A DNA stretch of 64,000 bases from Beijerinckia sp. 28-YEA-48 (GTDB lineage Bacteria; Pseudomonadota; Alphaproteobacteria; Rhizobiales; Beijerinckiaceae): assembly GCF_900104955.1 (NCBI RefSeq), contig NZ_FNSI01000001.1, forward strand, positions 716,001 to 780,000, read 5' to 3'. Position numbers and translations under genes: made by a program. The notes beneath the pieces are model-generated. The model was not told the origin of the DNA. It saw only the letters and a program-made list of their open reading frames with translations, and searched no databases. The first letter of the stretch is position 1, and each line of letters starts with the position of its first letter. This document shows, piece after piece, positions 15,091 through 26,911 of this stretch.

Positions 15091-17163
15091 ATGCCCCGCC
15101 AATATCCTCTGGAAGATTATCGTAACTTCGGCATCATGGCTCACATCGATGCCGGTAAGACGACGACGACCGAGCGGATTCTGTATTACACCGGCAAGAG
15201 CCACAAGATCGGCGAAGTGCACGATGGCGCTGCGACCATGGATTTCATGGAGCAGGAGCAGGAGCGCGGCATTACGATCACGTCTGCCGCGACGACCGCT
15301 ATCTGGAATAACAAGCGCCTGAACATCATCGACACCCCCGGCCACGTCGACTTCACCATCGAAGTCGAGCGTTCGCTGCGTGTGCTCGACGGCGCGGTGT
15401 GCGTGCTCGACTCCAACCAAGGTGTTGAGCCGCAGACGGAAACCGTTTGGCGCCAGGGCGACAAGTATAAAGTGCCGCGTATCGTCTTCGCCAACAAGAT
15501 GGATAAGACTGGCGCGGATTTCTACAAGTGCCTCGACGACATCAAGGTTCGTCTCGGCGCGCGCCCGATTGCCATCCAGCTGCCGATCGGTGCTGAGGCC
15601 GAATACAAGGGCCTCGTCGATCTCGTGCGCATGCGCGCCATCGTCTGGGAAGAAGAGCAGCTCGGCGCCAAGTTCAACGAAATCGATATTCCTGCCGATC
15701 TCGTCGACAAGGCACTCGAGTATCGCAACATGCTCCTTGAAGCCGCCGTCGAACTCGACGACGCCGTCATGGAAGCTTATCTCGATGGCAAAGAGCCGGA
15801 TGAAGCGACCTTGAAGCGGATGATCCGCAAGGCCGTTCTGACCGGCGCCTTCTATCCGGTGCTGTGCGGCTCGGCGTTCAAGAACAAGGGCGTGCAGCCG
15901 CTGCTCGACGCAGTTGTCGATTATCTGCCGTCGCCGATCGATCGCGGCGCGATCAAGGGCATCGACTATAAGACCGGCGAAGAGACCGATCGTAAGCCGA
16001 GCGATGATCAGCCGTTGTCCGTCCTGGCGTTTAAAATCATGGACGATCCGTACGGCATTCTGACCTTCGCACGTGTTTATTCGGGCACGCTGGTGAAGGG
16101 GCAGGCTTTGCTCAATTCGACGCGTGACAAGAACGAGCGCGTCGGCCGCATGGTGCTTATGCATGCCAACAATCGCGAAGAAATCGCCGAGGCTTATGCC
16201 GGCGACATCGTCGCGCTGGTCGGCATGAAGGATACGCGCACGGGCGAGACCCTGTGCGATCCGAACAAGGCAGTCATTCTCGAGAAGATGGAATTCCCGG
16301 ACCCGGTCATCGAGCAGGCTGTTGAGCCTAAGACGAAGGCCGACCAGGAAAAGATGACCACGGCGCTTCTCAAGCTCGCCAACGAAGATCCGTCGTTCCG
16401 CGTGACGACTGACCAGGAATCTGGCCAGACGATCATCAAGGGCATGGGCGAACTGCATCTTGACATTAAGGTCGACATTCTCAAGCGCACCCACAAGGTG
16501 GAAGTGAATGTCGGCGCCCCGCAGGTTGCTTATCGCGAGAGAGCGACCCGCGACGTCGAATACGACTACGTGCACAAGAAGCAGTCGGGCGGTTCCGGTC
16601 AGTTCGCGCGCATCAAGTTCGTGCTCGGCCCCAATGAAGTGGGCAAGGGGACGGAATTCGAGTCGAAGATCATCGGCGGCGCGGTGCCGAAGGAATACAT
16701 CCCGGGCGTTGAGAAGGGCTTCAAGTCCGTTCTCGGTGCGGGCGTGGTTGCCGGCTTCCCGGTGGTCGATATCAAGATGTCGCTGGTTGACGGCGCCTAT
16801 CATGACGTTGACTCCTCCGTGCTGGCCTTCGAAATCGCGGCCCGTCAGGGCACGCGCGAAGCGCTGCAGAAGGCGGGTTGCGTGTTGCTCGAGCCGGTCA
16901 TGAAGGTCGAGGTGGTGACGCCGGAAGAACACACCGGTTATGTCATCGGCGATCTCAACTCCCGCCGTGGCCAGATCCAGGGCCAGGACATGCGCGGCAA
17001 CGCGGTTGTGGTGAATGCCATGGTGCCGCTCGCCAATATGTTCGGCTACGTGTCGAACCTGCGTTCGGGTACGCAGGGGCGCGCCAGCTACACGATGCAG
17101 TTTGATCATTACGCGGAAGTGCCGCGTAACGAAGCCGAAAAGATCCAGGCGAAGTACGCCTAA
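15091..17163 (+). CDS. fusA: Elongation factor G
   Basis: 690 aa translocation GTPase. The G1 motif [19 protein letters not shown] is at about residues 17-35, the switch region [12 protein letters not shown] follows, then DTPGHVDF (G3) and [10 protein letters not shown] (G4). Domain IV and V segments (GSGGQFA-like [25 protein letters not shown]) are present. Length is standard. It is followed after 40 bp by tuf. Confidence 0.99.
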   Translation: MPRQYPLEDYRNFGIMAHIDAGKTTTTERILYYTGKSHKIGEVHDGAATMDFMEQEQERGITITSAATTAIWNNKRLNIIDTPGHVDFTIEVERSLRVLDGAVCVLDSNQGVEPQTETVWRQGDKYKVPRIVFANKMDKTGADFYKCLDDIKVRLGARPIAIQLPIGAEAEYKGLVDLVRMRAIVWEEEQLGAKFNEIDIPADLVDKALEYRNMLLEAAVELDDAVMEAYLDGKEPDEATLKRMIRKAVLTGAFYPVLCGSAFKNKGVQPLLDAVVDYLPSPIDRGAIKGIDYKTGEETDRKPSDDQPLSVLAFKIMDDPYGILTFARVYSGTLVKGQALLNSTRDKNERVGRMVLMHANNREEIAEAYAGDIVALVGMKDTRTGETLCDPNKAVILEKMEFPDPVIEQAVEPKTKADQEKMTTALLKLANEDPSFRVTTDQESGQTIIKGMGELHLDIKVDILKRTHKVEVNVGAPQVAYRERATRDVEYDYVHKKQSGGSGQFARIKFVLGPNEVGKGTEFESKIIGGAVPKEYIPGVEKGFKSVLGAGVVAGFPVVDIKMSLVDGAYHDVDSSVLAFEIAARQGTREALQKAGCVLLEPVMKVEVVTPEEHTGYVIGDLNSRRGQIQGQDMRGNAVVVNAMVPLANMFGYVSNLRSGTQGRASYTMQFDHYAEVPRNEAEKIQAKYA

Positions 17164-17203
17164 CACAGTCAACGAACACGATAGGTTTGTAAGGAGCTCC
17201 GCG

Positions 17204-18394
<1,191 letters not shown>

Positions 18395-18406
18395 TAAAGG
18401 TTTTCG

Positions 18407-18430
18407 CCGCGGCGTCGCGAGACGCCGCGG
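18407..18430 (+). other. Very stable hairpin between tuf and rpsJ
   Basis: CCGCGGCGTC-GCGA-GACGCCGCGG is a perfect 10-bp GC-rich stem closed by a GNRA-type tetraloop. No T-run follows. It marks the junction of the str and S10 operons and probably stabilises or processes the RNA end. Confidence 0.6.
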
Positions 18431-18516
18431 AGAGTTCCGGGGGCCTCAATGCAGGCCTGCTGTCCCGGTTGTTTTGAGAGAAGCGCCGGGACTGACGGCT
18501 GCAAAGGAATGAGAAG

Positions 18517-18825
18517 ATGAACGGCCAAAATATCCGCATACGCCTTAAGGCGTTTGATCACCGGATTCTCGATACGTCGACGAAAGAAATCGTTTCGACG
18601 GCGAAGCGGACCGGCGCGCAAGTGCGCGGCCCGATCCCGCTGCCGACGCAGATCGAGAAGTTCACGGTCAACCGTTCGCCGCACGTCGACAAGAAGTCGC
18701 GCGAACAGTTCGAAATTCGTACCCACAAGCGCGTCCTCGACATTGTCGATCCGACGCCGCAGACGGTCGATGCACTCATGAAACTCGACCTCGCGGCCGG
18801 TGTGGACGTCGAGATCAAGCTCTAA
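18517..18825 (+). CDS. rpsJ: 30S ribosomal protein S10
   Basis: 102 aa, beginning [19 protein letters not shown]. It is part of the 30S head and also the NusE antitermination factor that pairs with NusB and contacts NusG. The loop around [21 protein letters not shown] is typical. It is the first gene of the S10 operon. The 122-bp leader after tuf contains a strong GC hairpin and an AAAGGA ribosome-binding site. Confidence 0.99.
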   Translation: MNGQNIRIRLKAFDHRILDTSTKEIVSTAKRTGAQVRGPIPLPTQIEKFTVNRSPHVDKKSREQFEIRTHKRVLDIVDPTPQTVDALMKLDLAAGVDVEIKL

Positions 18826-18874
18826 GGTTAAACCGGGCACCTCTTCAAGAAATGTGCCCTTAAGGACAAGAACA

Positions 18875-19585
18875 ATGCGTTCAGGTGTCATTGCACAGAA
18901 GGTCGGCATGACCCGCGTCTTTACAGACGCAGGCGAACATGTGCCGGTCACGGTTCTCAAGCTCGACGGCTGTCAGGTCGTCGCGCATCGGACCAAGGAT
19001 CAGAACGGCTATACCGCCGTGCAGCTCGGCTTCGGCCGCGCCAAGGTGAAGAATGTTCCGAAGGCGGAGCGCGAGCGCTTTGCCCGCGCGCAGGTCGAGC
19101 CGAAGATGAAGCTCGCCGAATTCCGCGTGCCGGAAGAGCAGCTGATCCCGGTTGGTGCGGAGATCACCGCCGATCATTTCGTTGCCGGCCAGTACGTGGA
19201 CGTCAGCGGCACGACGATCGGTAAGGGCTTCGCCGGTCCGATGAAGCGTTGGAACTTCGCCGGTCTGCGTGCCACCCACGGCGTGTCTGTCTCGCACCGT
19301 TCGCACGGTTCGACCGGTCAGCGTCAGGATCCGGGCAAGACCTTCAAGCAGAAGAAAATGGCCGGCCATCTCGGCGCCGAGCGCGTGACGACGCAGAACC
19401 TGCGGGTTGTGCAGACGGACGTTGCTCGCGGCCTCGTGCTGGTTGAAGGCGCCGTCCCGGGCCATGCCGGCGGTTACATCTATCTGCGTGACGCGGTGAA
19501 GAAGCCGCTGCCGAAGGATGCGCCGCAGCCAGGCAAGTTCAAGCTGCCGGAAGCAGCCCCCGGCGAAGAAAAGAAGGAGGGCTGA
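18875..19585 (+). CDS. rplC: 50S ribosomal protein L3
   Basis: 236 aa from ATG 18875 ([16 protein letters not shown]). The longer frame from 18800 overlaps rpsJ and is rejected. L3 reaches into the peptidyl-transferase centre. The long extension carries [15 protein letters not shown] and the [16 protein letters not shown] segment, whose Gln in GQRQDPG is the usual methylated residue. The C-terminal tail after about residue 210 is Lys/Pro/Glu rich, as in alphaproteobacterial homologues. Confidence 0.98.
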   Translation: MRSGVIAQKVGMTRVFTDAGEHVPVTVLKLDGCQVVAHRTKDQNGYTAVQLGFGRAKVKNVPKAERERFARAQVEPKMKLAEFRVPEEQLIPVGAEITADHFVAGQYVDVSGTTIGKGFAGPMKRWNFAGLRATHGVSVSHRSHGSTGQRQDPGKTFKQKKMAGHLGAERVTTQNLRVVQTDVARGLVLVEGAVPGHAGGYIYLRDAVKKPLPKDAPQPGKFKLPEAAPGEEKKEG

Positions 19586-19588
19586 GCC

Positions 19589-20209
19589 GTGAAAATCGAC
19601 ATTCTGTCCATCGACGGCGCCCAGTCCGGCTCGATCGAGCTCAACGACGAAATTTTCGGTCTTGAGCCGCGTGCTGACCTGATCGCTCGCATGATCCGCT
19701 ACCAGCTGGCGGCGCGTCGCGCCGGTACGCATGCGGTGAAGAACCGTGCGGACATCAACCGCACGACCAAGAAGATGTACAAGCAGAAGGGCACGGGCGG
19801 CGCTCGCCACGGCTCAATGCGCGTGCCGCAGTTCCGCGGTGGTGGTCGCGCCTTCGGCCCGGTCGTTCGCAGCCATGCGCATGATCTGCCCAAGAAGGTC
19901 CGTGCCCTGGCCCTGCGTCATGCTCTGTCGCAGAAGATGCGCGACGGCGGCGTGGTGATCTGGCAGTCGGCTGATATCGCTGAAGCGAAGACCAAGGCGC
20001 TCGCCGCGTCCTTCGCCAAGGCCGGCCTCAACTCGGCTTTGATCATCGACGGCACCGAGCCGCAGCAGAACTTCTGCCTGGCGGCCCGCAACATCCCGAA
20101 CATCGACGTGCTGCCCGTGCAGGGCATCAACGTCTACGACATTTTCCGCCGTGAGAAGCTGGTGCTGACCAAGGCGGCGATCGAGGCGCTGGAGGCGCGA
20201 TTCAAATGA
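19589..20209 (+). CDS. rplD: 50S ribosomal protein L4
   Basis: 206 aa from a GTG start at 19589, 3 bp after the rplC stop. L4 lines the exit tunnel through an extended loop ([25 protein letters not shown], near residues 62-86). In gamma-proteobacteria it also autoregulates the S10 operon. The C-terminal segment [16 protein letters not shown] is standard. Its stop overlaps the rplW start (ATGA), pointing to coupled translation. Confidence 0.98.
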   Translation: MKIDILSIDGAQSGSIELNDEIFGLEPRADLIARMIRYQLAARRAGTHAVKNRADINRTTKKMYKQKGTGGARHGSMRVPQFRGGGRAFGPVVRSHAHDLPKKVRALALRHALSQKMRDGGVVIWQSADIAEAKTKALAASFAKAGLNSALIIDGTEPQQNFCLAARNIPNIDVLPVQGINVYDIFRREKLVLTKAAIEALEARFK

Positions 20210-20517
20210 GCCAGGCAGCGCGTTTCGCCGATGCTCGCCACTACGACGTGATCTTGTCGCCGGTTATTACCGAAAAAGCGACGATGGCGTCCGAGCAGAA
20301 CAAGGTGGTCTTCAAGGTCCGCAAGGAAGCCACGAAGATCGAGATCAAGCTCGCAGTCGAGCGGCTTTTCGACGTCAAGGTCGAAAGCGTGAATACCAAT
20401 GTCCGCAAGGGCAAGAATCGCGTATTCCGCGGCCGCCGCGGCACGCAGAGCGACGTCAAGCGCGCCGTTGTGACCCTCGCCGAGGGCCACCGGATCGACG
20501 TGACGACCGGTCTGTGA
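20206..20517 (+). CDS. rplW: 50S ribosomal protein L23
   Basis: 103 aa. The start codon overlaps the last codon and stop of rplD. The N-terminal part up to [15 protein letters not shown] leads into the conserved core ([17 protein letters not shown]) and the [13 protein letters not shown] loop. L23 sits at the tunnel exit and docks trigger factor, SRP and the Sec translocon. The next gene, rplB, starts after 19 bp. Confidence 0.98.
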   Translation: MSQAARFADARHYDVILSPVITEKATMASEQNKVVFKVRKEATKIEIKLAVERLFDVKVESVNTNVRKGKNRVFRGRRGTQSDVKRAVVTLAEGHRIDVTTGL

Positions 20518-20536
20518 GCGGAAAAGGATTGGATCG

Positions 20537-21376
20537 ATGGCACTGAAATCATTCAAGCCCGTCACGCCTAGCCTGCGCCAGCTGGTGATCGTTGACCGCT
20601 CTGACCTCTGGAAGGGCAAGCCGGTCAAGACACTGACGGAAGGCAAGTCGCAGAAGGGCGGTCGCAACAACCACGGTCGCATCACGGTGCGGTTCCGCGG
20701 CGGTGGCCACAAGCAGACATACCGTCTCGTCGACTTCAAGCGTCGCAAGCTTGACGTCGCGGCGAAAGTCGAGCGGTTGGAATATGATCCCAACCGCACG
20801 GCGTTCATCGCGCTGATCAAGTATGCGGACGGCGAGCTGTCTTACATCTTGGCGCCGCAGCGCCTGGCGCCGGGCGATGAAGTCATCTCCGGCAAGCAGG
20901 TCGACGTGAAGCCCGGCAATGCGATGCCGCTGTCGAACATCCCGGTGGGCACGATCGTGCACAACATCGAGATGAAGATCGGCAAGGGTGGTGTTCTGGC
21001 CCGTTCGGCTGGCACCTACGCGCAGATCGTCGGCCGCGACCAGGGCATGGTGATCATGCGCCTGAACTCGGGCGAGCAGCGTTTGGTTCACGGCCAGTGC
21101 TTCGCCACGATCGGCGCGGTGTCGAACCCGGACCACATGAACATCAACCTCGGCAAGGCGGGTCGTAACCGTTGGCTCGGCCAGCGTCCGCATAACCGCG
21201 GCGTTGTCATGAACCCGGTCGACCATCCGCACGGCGGTGGTGAAGGCCGTACCTCAGGTGGTCGTCACCCGGTGACCCCGTGGGGCAAGCCCACCAAGGG
21301 TAAGAAGACCCGTTCGAATAAGTCGACGGATAAGTTCATCGTGACCTCGCGTCACAAGAGCAAGAAGAAGGGCTAA
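20537..21376 (+). CDS. rplB: 50S ribosomal protein L2
   Basis: 279 aa, beginning [15 protein letters not shown]. It is required for subunit joining and peptidyl transfer. The core has [17 protein letters not shown]. The C-terminal catalytic-site loop [17 protein letters not shown] carries the essential His near residue 230. It ends in a basic [18 protein letters not shown] tail. It is followed by rpsS after 3 bp. Confidence 0.99.
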   Translation: MALKSFKPVTPSLRQLVIVDRSDLWKGKPVKTLTEGKSQKGGRNNHGRITVRFRGGGHKQTYRLVDFKRRKLDVAAKVERLEYDPNRTAFIALIKYADGELSYILAPQRLAPGDEVISGKQVDVKPGNAMPLSNIPVGTIVHNIEMKIGKGGVLARSAGTYAQIVGRDQGMVIMRLNSGEQRLVHGQCFATIGAVSNPDHMNINLGKAGRNRWLGQRPHNRGVVMNPVDHPHGGGEGRTSGGRHPVTPWGKPTKGKKTRSNKSTDKFIVTSRHKSKKKG

Positions 21377-21379
21377 GCC

Positions 21380-21658
21380 ATGACGCGTTCGATCTGGAAA
21401 GGTCCGTTCGTCGACGGCTATCTGCTCAAGAAGGCAGAAACGTCGCGCGCCTCCGGCCGCTCCGAAGTTATCAAGATCTGGAGCCGCCGCTCCACGATCC
21501 TGCCGCAGTTCGTCGGTCTGACGTTCGGCGTCCATAACGGCCACAAGCATATCCCCGTGAACATCAACGAGGACATGATCGGTCACAAGTTCGGCGAGTT
21601 CTCGCCGACCCGTACTTTCCATGGCCACGCCGCCGATAAGAAGGCGAAGAGAGGCTGA
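21380..21658 (+). CDS. rpsS: 30S ribosomal protein S19
   Basis: 92 aa, with the family signature in [23 protein letters not shown]. It forms a complex with S13 in the 30S head near the A site. The stop at 21656-21658 lies directly before the ATG of rplV at 21660, so the two genes are almost abutting. Confidence 0.99.
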   Translation: MTRSIWKGPFVDGYLLKKAETSRASGRSEVIKIWSRRSTILPQFVGLTFGVHNGHKHIPVNINEDMIGHKFGEFSPTRTFHGHAADKKAKRG

Positions 21659-21659
21659 T

Positions 21660-22046
21660 ATGTCGAAGCCGAAAATGGAACGTAAGCTCGGCGAGAACGA
21701 GGCCAAAGCGGTGGCGCGCATGCTGCGCGTCAGCCCGCAGAAGCTGAACCTCGTTGCCCAGCTCATCCGCGGCAAGAAGGTCGAGACGGCGCTTGCCGAT
21801 CTTGAGTTTTCGCGTAAGCGGATCTCCGTCGAAGTTCGTAAGGCGCTGCAGAGCGCGATTGCGAACGCCGAAAACAATCATTCGCTCGATGTGGACGATC
21901 TGGTCGTCTCAGAGGCGCATGTTGGCAAGGCCATGGTCATGAAGCGCTTTCATGCCCGTGCTCGTGGTCGCGCCGGCAGCATCGAGAAGGCCTTCTCGAA
22001 CCTGACGATCGTGGTTCGCGAAGTTCCTAGCGAAGCGAAGGCCTGA
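21660..22046 (+). CDS. rplV: 50S ribosomal protein L22
   Basis: 128 aa from ATG 21660 ([20 protein letters not shown]). The frame continues upstream to 21621 inside rpsS, but this start gives the usual length. L22 lines the exit tunnel with a beta-hairpin ([20 protein letters not shown], near residue 100), where macrolide-resistance changes arise in other species. No insertion or deletion is seen in it. Confidence 0.98.
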   Translation: MSKPKMERKLGENEAKAVARMLRVSPQKLNLVAQLIRGKKVETALADLEFSRKRISVEVRKALQSAIANAENNHSLDVDDLVVSEAHVGKAMVMKRFHARARGRAGSIEKAFSNLTIVVREVPSEAKA

Positions 22047-22056
22047 GGAGAGAACG

Positions 22057-22809
22057 ATGGGTCAGAAAGTCAATCCGGTCGGTCTGCGTCTCGGCATTAA
22101 CCGCACCTGGGATTCGCGTTGGTTCGCAGGGCGTGGCGAGTACGCCAAGCTGCTGCACGAGGACCTTGCCATCCGCGCGGCGCTGATGAAGGCGCTGAAG
22201 CAGGCTGCGGTCTCGAAGATCATCATTGAACGCCCGCATAAGAAGTGTCGCGTGACGATCCACTCCGCCCGTCCGGGCGTGGTGATCGGCAAGAAGGGCG
22301 CCGATATCGACAAAATCCGTAAGTTGGTGTCTAAGCTGACCGAATCGGAAGTCGTCATCAACATCGTCGAAGTGCGCAAGCCTGAGATCGATGCAACCTT
22401 GGTGGCGGATTCGATCGCTCAGCAGCTCGAGCGCCGTGTTGCCTTCCGCCGCGCCATGAAACGCGCTGTGCAGTCGGCGATGCGTCTGGGCGCCCAGGGC
22501 ATCCGGATCAATTGCTCGGGCCGTCTTGGCGGTGCTGAAATCGCTCGTCTCGAGTGGTATCGCGAAGGCCGCGTGCCGTTGCATACGCTGCGCGCCGACG
22601 TGGATTACGGCGTTGCTACCGCGCATACGGCTTACGGCACGTGCGGTATCAAGGTCTGGATCTTCAAAGGCGAGATCCTCGAGCACGATCCGATGGCGCA
22701 GGATAAGCGTCAGAGCGAACTGGATGCCGGTGGTGGTGGCGGTGAACGCCGTCCGCGTCGGGAAGGTCGTGAGGGCCGCGAAGGCCGCAATAACCGCGAC
22801 GCTGCGTAA
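22057..22809 (+). CDS. rpsC: 30S ribosomal protein S3
   Basis: 250 aa. The N-terminal KH domain contains [16 protein letters not shown] (GXXG-type loop), which binds mRNA and 16S rRNA at the mRNA entry tunnel. The C-terminal domain has [31 protein letters not shown] split over residues 170-200. An extra C-terminal tail of about 25 residues is Gly, Arg and Glu rich ([19 protein letters not shown]). It is longer than E. coli S3 (233 aa) because of that tail. Confidence 0.98.
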   Translation: MGQKVNPVGLRLGINRTWDSRWFAGRGEYAKLLHEDLAIRAALMKALKQAAVSKIIIERPHKKCRVTIHSARPGVVIGKKGADIDKIRKLVSKLTESEVVINIVEVRKPEIDATLVADSIAQQLERRVAFRRAMKRAVQSAMRLGAQGIRINCSGRLGGAEIARLEWYREGRVPLHTLRADVDYGVATAHTAYGTCGIKVWIFKGEILEHDPMAQDKRQSELDAGGGGGERRPRREGREGREGRNNRDAA

Positions 22810-22838
22810 GCGCCGGACGGACATCGAGAGCTTTAGTC

Positions 22839-23252
22839 ATGTTGCAACCCAAGCGCACCAAATTTAGAAAGGCCTTCAAAGGCCGCATCCATGGCAATGC
22901 CAAGGGTGGCTTCGAACTCAATTTCGGCCAATTTGGCTTGAAAGCTCTTGAGCCGGAGCGTATTACCGCGCGTCAGATCGAGGCGGCCCGCCGCGCGATG
23001 ACTCGCCACATGCGCCGTGCTGGCCGCGTGTGGATCCGCATTTTCCCGGACGTGCCCGTGTCGAAGAAGCCGACCGAAGTGCGCATGGGTAAAGGCAAGG
23101 GCGCGCCGGAATTCTGGGCCGCGCGCGTCGCGCCGGGCCGTATCATGTTCGAGATCGACGGCGTCCCCGCTGATCTCGCCCGTGAGGCGATGACTCTTGC
23201 GGCGGCCAAGCTGCCGATCAAGACGCGCTTCGTGCAGCGCATTGCCGAATAA
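22839..23252 (+). CDS. rplP: 50S ribosomal protein L16
   Basis: 137 aa, starting [16 protein letters not shown]. It helps position A-site tRNA. The Arg in [10 protein letters not shown] (hydroxylated in some species) and the [19 protein letters not shown] segment around residue 85 are typical. It is separated from rpsC by 29 bp and from rpmC by 10 bp. Confidence 0.99.
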   Translation: MLQPKRTKFRKAFKGRIHGNAKGGFELNFGQFGLKALEPERITARQIEAARRAMTRHMRRAGRVWIRIFPDVPVSKKPTEVRMGKGKGAPEFWAARVAPGRIMFEIDGVPADLAREAMTLAAAKLPIKTRFVQRIAE

Positions 23253-23262
23253 GGGGAACGAG

Positions 23263-23472
23263 ATGAAAACGAATCAACGCGTCTCCGATCTTCGCGCGAT
23301 GACCGAGGATCAGTTGGTCGACGAAGTGATGAAGCTGAAGAAGGAGCAGTTCAACCTGCGCTTTCAGCGCGCTACCGGGCAGCTCGACAATACGTCGCGC
23401 GTCCAGGTCGTTCGCCGTGACATCGCCCGCGCCAAGACTCTAGCGGCGCAAAAGCGCAGCGCCGCAAAGTAA
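23263..23472 (+). CDS. rpmC: 50S ribosomal protein L29
   Basis: 69 aa from ATG 23263 ([18 protein letters not shown]), with a GGGGAACGAG ribosome-binding site. The upstream frame from 23197 lies in rplP and is rejected. It is a helical hairpin protein at the tunnel exit next to L23. The conserved [17 protein letters not shown] is near residues 28-44. rpsQ follows after 11 bp. Confidence 0.98.
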   Translation: MKTNQRVSDLRAMTEDQLVDEVMKLKKEQFNLRFQRATGQLDNTSRVQVVRRDIARAKTLAAQKRSAAK

Positions 23473-23483
23473 GGACATACGAG

Positions 23484-23726
23484 ATGCCGAAGCGAATTCT
23501 CCAAGGCGTCGTCGTGAGCGACAAGCAGGCTAAGACGGTTGTCGTCAAGGTCGAGCGCCGTTTCACGCACCCGCTGCTCAAGAAGACCGTGCGCCGCACT
23601 AAGCACTACCATGCGCACGATGAGAATAAGGCTTACAAGGTCGGCGATACCGTCTCCATCGTGGAGTCGAAGCCGATTTCGAAGCTGAAGCGTTGGGCCG
23701 TTGTGGAAGCGGCGCCAAAAGCTTAA
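23484..23726 (+). CDS. rpsQ: 30S ribosomal protein S17
   Basis: 80 aa OB-fold rRNA-binding protein. [26 protein letters not shown] is split over the first strands, and [15 protein letters not shown] is the usual loop. It ends EAAPKA. A 92-bp spacer with a GC-rich stretch (GGGAGCTTTGGCTCCC) separates it from rplN. Confidence 0.99.
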   Translation: MPKRILQGVVVSDKQAKTVVVKVERRFTHPLLKKTVRRTKHYHAHDENKAYKVGDTVSIVESKPISKLKRWAVVEAAPKA

Positions 23727-23818
23727 ACGACTGGTCGAGGGAGCTTTGGCTCCCTTCAGGCGTAGTCCGGGGCAGGCAGCTGGTCCGGAAACCGATCTGA
23801 GAAGGAAGGCTTGAAGCC

Positions 23819-24187
23819 ATGATTCAGATGCAGACCGCCCTCGATGTGGCGGATAATTCAGGTGCACGACGTGTAATGTGCATCAAGGTGCTCGGCGGTT
23901 CAAAACGCCGTTACGCCGGTGTTGGCGACATCATCGTCGTCTCCATCAAGGAAGCCATTCCGCGCGGTCGCGTGAAGAAGGGCGACGTGATGAAGGCGGT
24001 TGTCGTTCGTACAGCCAAGGACATCAAGCGCGCCGACGGTTCGGTGATCCGCTTTGATTCCAACGCCGCCGTTCTGATCAACAATCAGAGCGAGCCGGTC
24101 GGGACCCGTATCTTCGGGCCGGTTCCGCGCGAGCTTCGCGCCAAGAACCACATGAAGATCATCTCGCTCGCGCCGGAGGTGTTGTAA
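23819..24187 (+). CDS. rplN: 50S ribosomal protein L14
   Basis: 122 aa, beginning [18 protein letters not shown]. It bridges to the 30S subunit (bridge B5/B8) and binds the silencing factor RsfS in other bacteria. The [17 protein letters not shown] segment and [20 protein letters not shown] are standard. Its stop codon overlaps the rplX ATG by one base. Confidence 0.99.
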   Translation: MIQMQTALDVADNSGARRVMCIKVLGGSKRRYAGVGDIIVVSIKEAIPRGRVKKGDVMKAVVVRTAKDIKRADGSVIRFDSNAAVLINNQSEPVGTRIFGPVPRELRAKNHMKIISLAPEVL

Positions 24188-24504
24188 TGGCCGCTAAGAT
24201 CAAGAAGGGCGACAAGGTCGTTCTGCTCGCCGGTCGCGACAAGGGGCGTTCGGGCGAAGTCGTGCGCGTGATGCCGACCGAAGAGCGCGCCATCGTGCGT
24301 GGCGTCAACATGGTTCGTCGTCATCAGCGTCAGACCCAGACCCAGGAAGGCGGCATCATCTCGAAGGAAGCCTCCGTCCATCTGTCCAACCTCGCCGTGG
24401 CTGATCCGAAGGACGGCAAGCCGACGCGCGTTGCGTTCAAGATTCTCGACGACGGCCGCAAGGTTCGTGTCGCCAAGCGTTCCGGAGAAACGATCGATGG
24501 CTGA
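24187..24504 (+). CDS. rplX: 50S ribosomal protein L24
   Basis: 105 aa with an N-terminal KOW motif ([21 protein letters not shown], split at residue 20). It is an assembly initiator of the 50S subunit. The start overlaps the rplN stop. Its own last 8 bases overlap the rplE start at 24497, giving tight coupling on both sides. Confidence 0.98.
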   Translation: MAAKIKKGDKVVLLAGRDKGRSGEVVRVMPTEERAIVRGVNMVRRHQRQTQTQEGGIISKEASVHLSNLAVADPKDGKPTRVAFKILDDGRKVRVAKRSGETIDG

Positions 24505-25147
24505 AGCTACGACCGAGAAGCCCGCCAAGGGCAAGGCGAAGCGCGGCGAAGCCGCAGCTCCCGCCAACCTGGCGACGGCTGAATCGCTGGCAGTGCCGAA
24601 AGGCTATCTGCCGCGCATGCGCAAGCATTACGACGAAGTCGTACGCAAGCAGATGATCGAGGAATTCGGCTATAAGAATCCCCTCGAAGTGCCGACGATC
24701 GAGAAGATCGTCATCAACATGGGCGTTGGCGATGCCGTCAACGACACCAAGAAGGTGACGACCGCTGCGGGCGATCTGGCGCTGATTTCCGGTCAGAAGC
24801 CGGTGGTGACCAAGGCTCGTAAGGCGATCTCGACCTTTAAGCTGCGCGAGAACATGCCGATCGGCGCCAAGGTGACTTTGCGCAAGACGCGGATGTATGA
24901 GTTTCTGGACCGTCTGGTGACGATCGCGCTGCCGCGCATTCGTGACTTTCGCGGCCTGAATCCGAAGTCGTTCGATGGCAATGGCAACTATGCCATGGGC
25001 ATCAAGGAACACCTGGTGTTCCCGGAGATCGACTACGACAAGATCGACTCGGTTATTGGCATGGACGTGATTGTCTGCACGACGGCCAAGACCGACGACG
25101 AGGCGCGCGCCCTGTTGCGCGCATTTAACTTCCCGTTCCGGCAGTGA
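24497..25147 (+). CDS. rplE: 50S ribosomal protein L5 with N-terminal extension
   Basis: 216 aa from ATG 24497. L5 binds 5S rRNA and contacts P-site tRNA. The canonical domain begins near residue 38 ([12 protein letters not shown]) and includes [32 protein letters not shown] and [18 protein letters not shown]. The first 35 or so residues are a Lys/Ala/Glu-rich extension ([15 protein letters not shown]) that most L5 proteins lack. The start overlaps rplX by 8 bp. An internal ATG at 24617 would cut into the canonical domain, so the long form is favoured. Confidence 0.95.
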   Translation: MAEATTEKPAKGKAKRGEAAAPANLATAESLAVPKGYLPRMRKHYDEVVRKQMIEEFGYKNPLEVPTIEKIVINMGVGDAVNDTKKVTTAAGDLALISGQKPVVTKARKAISTFKLRENMPIGAKVTLRKTRMYEFLDRLVTIALPRIRDFRGLNPKSFDGNGNYAMGIKEHLVFPEIDYDKIDSVIGMDVIVCTTAKTDDEARALLRAFNFPFRQ

Positions 25148-25198
25148 GGCCTGGGAAATCCCTTTCGGGTCTCAAACGCGGAATCAAGAGGTAGGCTC

Positions 25199-25504
25199 AT
25201 GGCAAAGAAGAGCGCAGTACAGAATCAGAAGCGCAAGGAAAGGCTGGTCAAGAAGTTCGCTGGCCGGCGTGCGCGTCTGAAGGAAATCGTGAATGATGAA
25301 TCCCTCAGCATTGAGGAGCGTTTTGACGCTTCTCTCAAGCTGGCGCAGGTGCCGCGTAATTCGTCGGCAACGCGTTTGCGCAATCGCTGTGAAGTGACGG
25401 GCCGTCCGCGTGCTTTCCATCGCAAGATGAAGATGTCGCGTATCGCCGTTCGGGAACTAGGCTCCAAGGGCCTGATCCCCGGACTCGTCAAGTCGAGCTG
25501 GTAA
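25199..25504 (+). CDS. rpsN: 30S ribosomal protein S14
   Basis: 101 aa, the long zinc-free type: [20 protein letters not shown] at the start and no CxxC pairs. The C-terminal [21 protein letters not shown] leads to [16 protein letters not shown], which matches the family. It is an assembly protein of the 30S head. Confidence 0.98.
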   Translation: MAKKSAVQNQKRKERLVKKFAGRRARLKEIVNDESLSIEERFDASLKLAQVPRNSSATRLRNRCEVTGRPRAFHRKMKMSRIAVRELGSKGLIPGLVKSSW

Positions 25505-25516
25505 GGGAGCGAGATC

Positions 25517-25909
25517 ATGAATGATCCTTTGGGCGATATGCTCACCCGTATCCGTAACGCACAGATGCGTCGCAAGGGCTCGGTCAATACGCCGGGTTCG
25601 CGCTTGCGCGCTAACGTGCTGGAAGTCCTCAAGGATGAGGGCTATATCCGCGGTTATTCGTCCACCGATTACGGCAATGGCCGTTCGGAGTTCGAAATCG
25701 AACTGAAGTACTACGAAGGCGAGCCTGTGATCCGTCAGATCCAGCGCGTCTCCAAGCCCGGTCGGCGTGTTTACGCCGCCGTTTCGCAGATGCCCCGCGT
25801 CGCCAACGGCCTCGGCATCACCATTGTTTCGACTCCGAAGGGCGTCATGGCCGATCATTCTGCTCGCGAGCAGAACGTCGGCGGTGAAGTGCTCTGCCGG
25901 GTCTTCTGA
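25517..25909 (+). CDS. rpsH: 30S ribosomal protein S8
   Basis: 130 aa, beginning [20 protein letters not shown]. It is a primary 16S rRNA-binding protein of the platform and, in E. coli, the repressor of the spc operon. The C-terminal signature is partly changed from the usual [23 protein letters not shown], then [11 protein letters not shown]. The next gene starts 16 bp later. Confidence 0.98.
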   Translation: MNDPLGDMLTRIRNAQMRRKGSVNTPGSRLRANVLEVLKDEGYIRGYSSTDYGNGRSEFEIELKYYEGEPVIRQIQRVSKPGRRVYAAVSQMPRVANGLGITIVSTPKGVMADHSAREQNVGGEVLCRVF

Positions 25910-25925
25910 GCGAGGACGGATCAAC

Positions 25926-26459
25926 ATGTCTCGTGTCGGCAAGAAGCCCGTCACCATCCCGTCCGGCGTCACCGCGAAGGTCGATGGCCAGAACGTCGCC
26001 GTCAAAGGCGCCAAGGGCGAACTGAAGTTCGCGGCTCCTCCGGAGATCGCTGTTACCCTCGATGGTAGCGCGATCAAGGTCGATCCGCGTGGCAATTCCA
26101 AGCGTGACCGTGCCATGTGGGGCATGTCGCGCGCCATGATCGCCAATCTGGTGACCGGCGTGACCAATGGTTTCGAGAAGAAGCTCGAAATCACCGGCGT
26201 CGGTTACAAGGCGGCCGTGGTTGGCAAGACCCTGCAGCTGTCGCTTGGCTACAGCCACGACGTCAACTATCCGATCCCCGCTGGCATCGCGATCGTGACG
26301 CCGCGTCCGACCGAAGTGGCGATCTCGGGTATCGATCGTCGTCAGGTTGGCCAGGTTGCCGCTGAAATCCGCTCGCTGCGTGGTCCGGAGCCCTATAAGG
26401 GCAAGGGCATCAAATACGCTGGCGAATTCATCTTCCGCAAGGAAGGCAAGAAGAAGTAA
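25926..26459 (+). CDS. rplF: 50S ribosomal protein L6
   Basis: 177 aa from ATG 25926 ([19 protein letters not shown]). The longer frame from 25767 overlaps rpsH and is rejected. Two related alpha/beta domains are visible, with [17 protein letters not shown] in the middle and the C-terminal signature [14 protein letters not shown]. It binds near the sarcin-ricin loop. Confidence 0.98.
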   Translation: MSRVGKKPVTIPSGVTAKVDGQNVAVKGAKGELKFAAPPEIAVTLDGSAIKVDPRGNSKRDRAMWGMSRAMIANLVTGVTNGFEKKLEITGVGYKAAVVGKTLQLSLGYSHDVNYPIPAGIAIVTPRPTEVAISGIDRRQVGQVAAEIRSLRGPEPYKGKGIKYAGEFIFRKEGKKK

Positions 26460-26471
26460 GGAGACGCAGCG

Positions 26472-26834
26472 ATGGCGAATACCAATCAGGTCGCCGCCCG
26501 CCGCAAGGCGCGCGTCCGCCGCTCGATCCGTGCCCGGGCTTATGGCAAGCCGCGTTTGTCCGTGCATCGCACGTCCAAGCAGATCTATGCGCAGATCATC
26601 GACGACGAGAAGGGTGCGACGCTCGTCGCGGCCTCTTCGCTCGAAAAGGATCAGCGTTCGGCTCTCAAGACCGGTGCGAACGTGGATGCCGCTAAGGCGA
26701 TCGGCAAGTTGATTGCCGAGCGCGCCAGCAAGGCGGGCATCAAGGAAGTCGTGTTCGATCGCGGCTCCTATATGTTTCACGGCCGCGTCAAGGCGCTGGC
26801 CGAAGGGGCGCGCGAAGGCGGCCTCGACTTCTAA
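26472..26834 (+). CDS. rplR: 50S ribosomal protein L18
   Basis: 120 aa. The basic N-terminal tail ([27 protein letters not shown], split at residue 25) binds 5S rRNA together with L5. The C-terminal [28 protein letters not shown] is typical. A 77-bp spacer precedes rpsE. Confidence 0.98.
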   Translation: MANTNQVAARRKARVRRSIRARAYGKPRLSVHRTSKQIYAQIIDDEKGATLVAASSLEKDQRSALKTGANVDAAKAIGKLIAERASKAGIKEVVFDRGSYMFHGRVKALAEGAREGGLDF

Positions 26835-26911
26835 GTGTTTCCCGCGCCAGGTGGTGCGGGCGATCCCAGCGAGCGGTTCAATGAGAACCGCGCAAGTGAC
26901 GGAAAGAGAAT

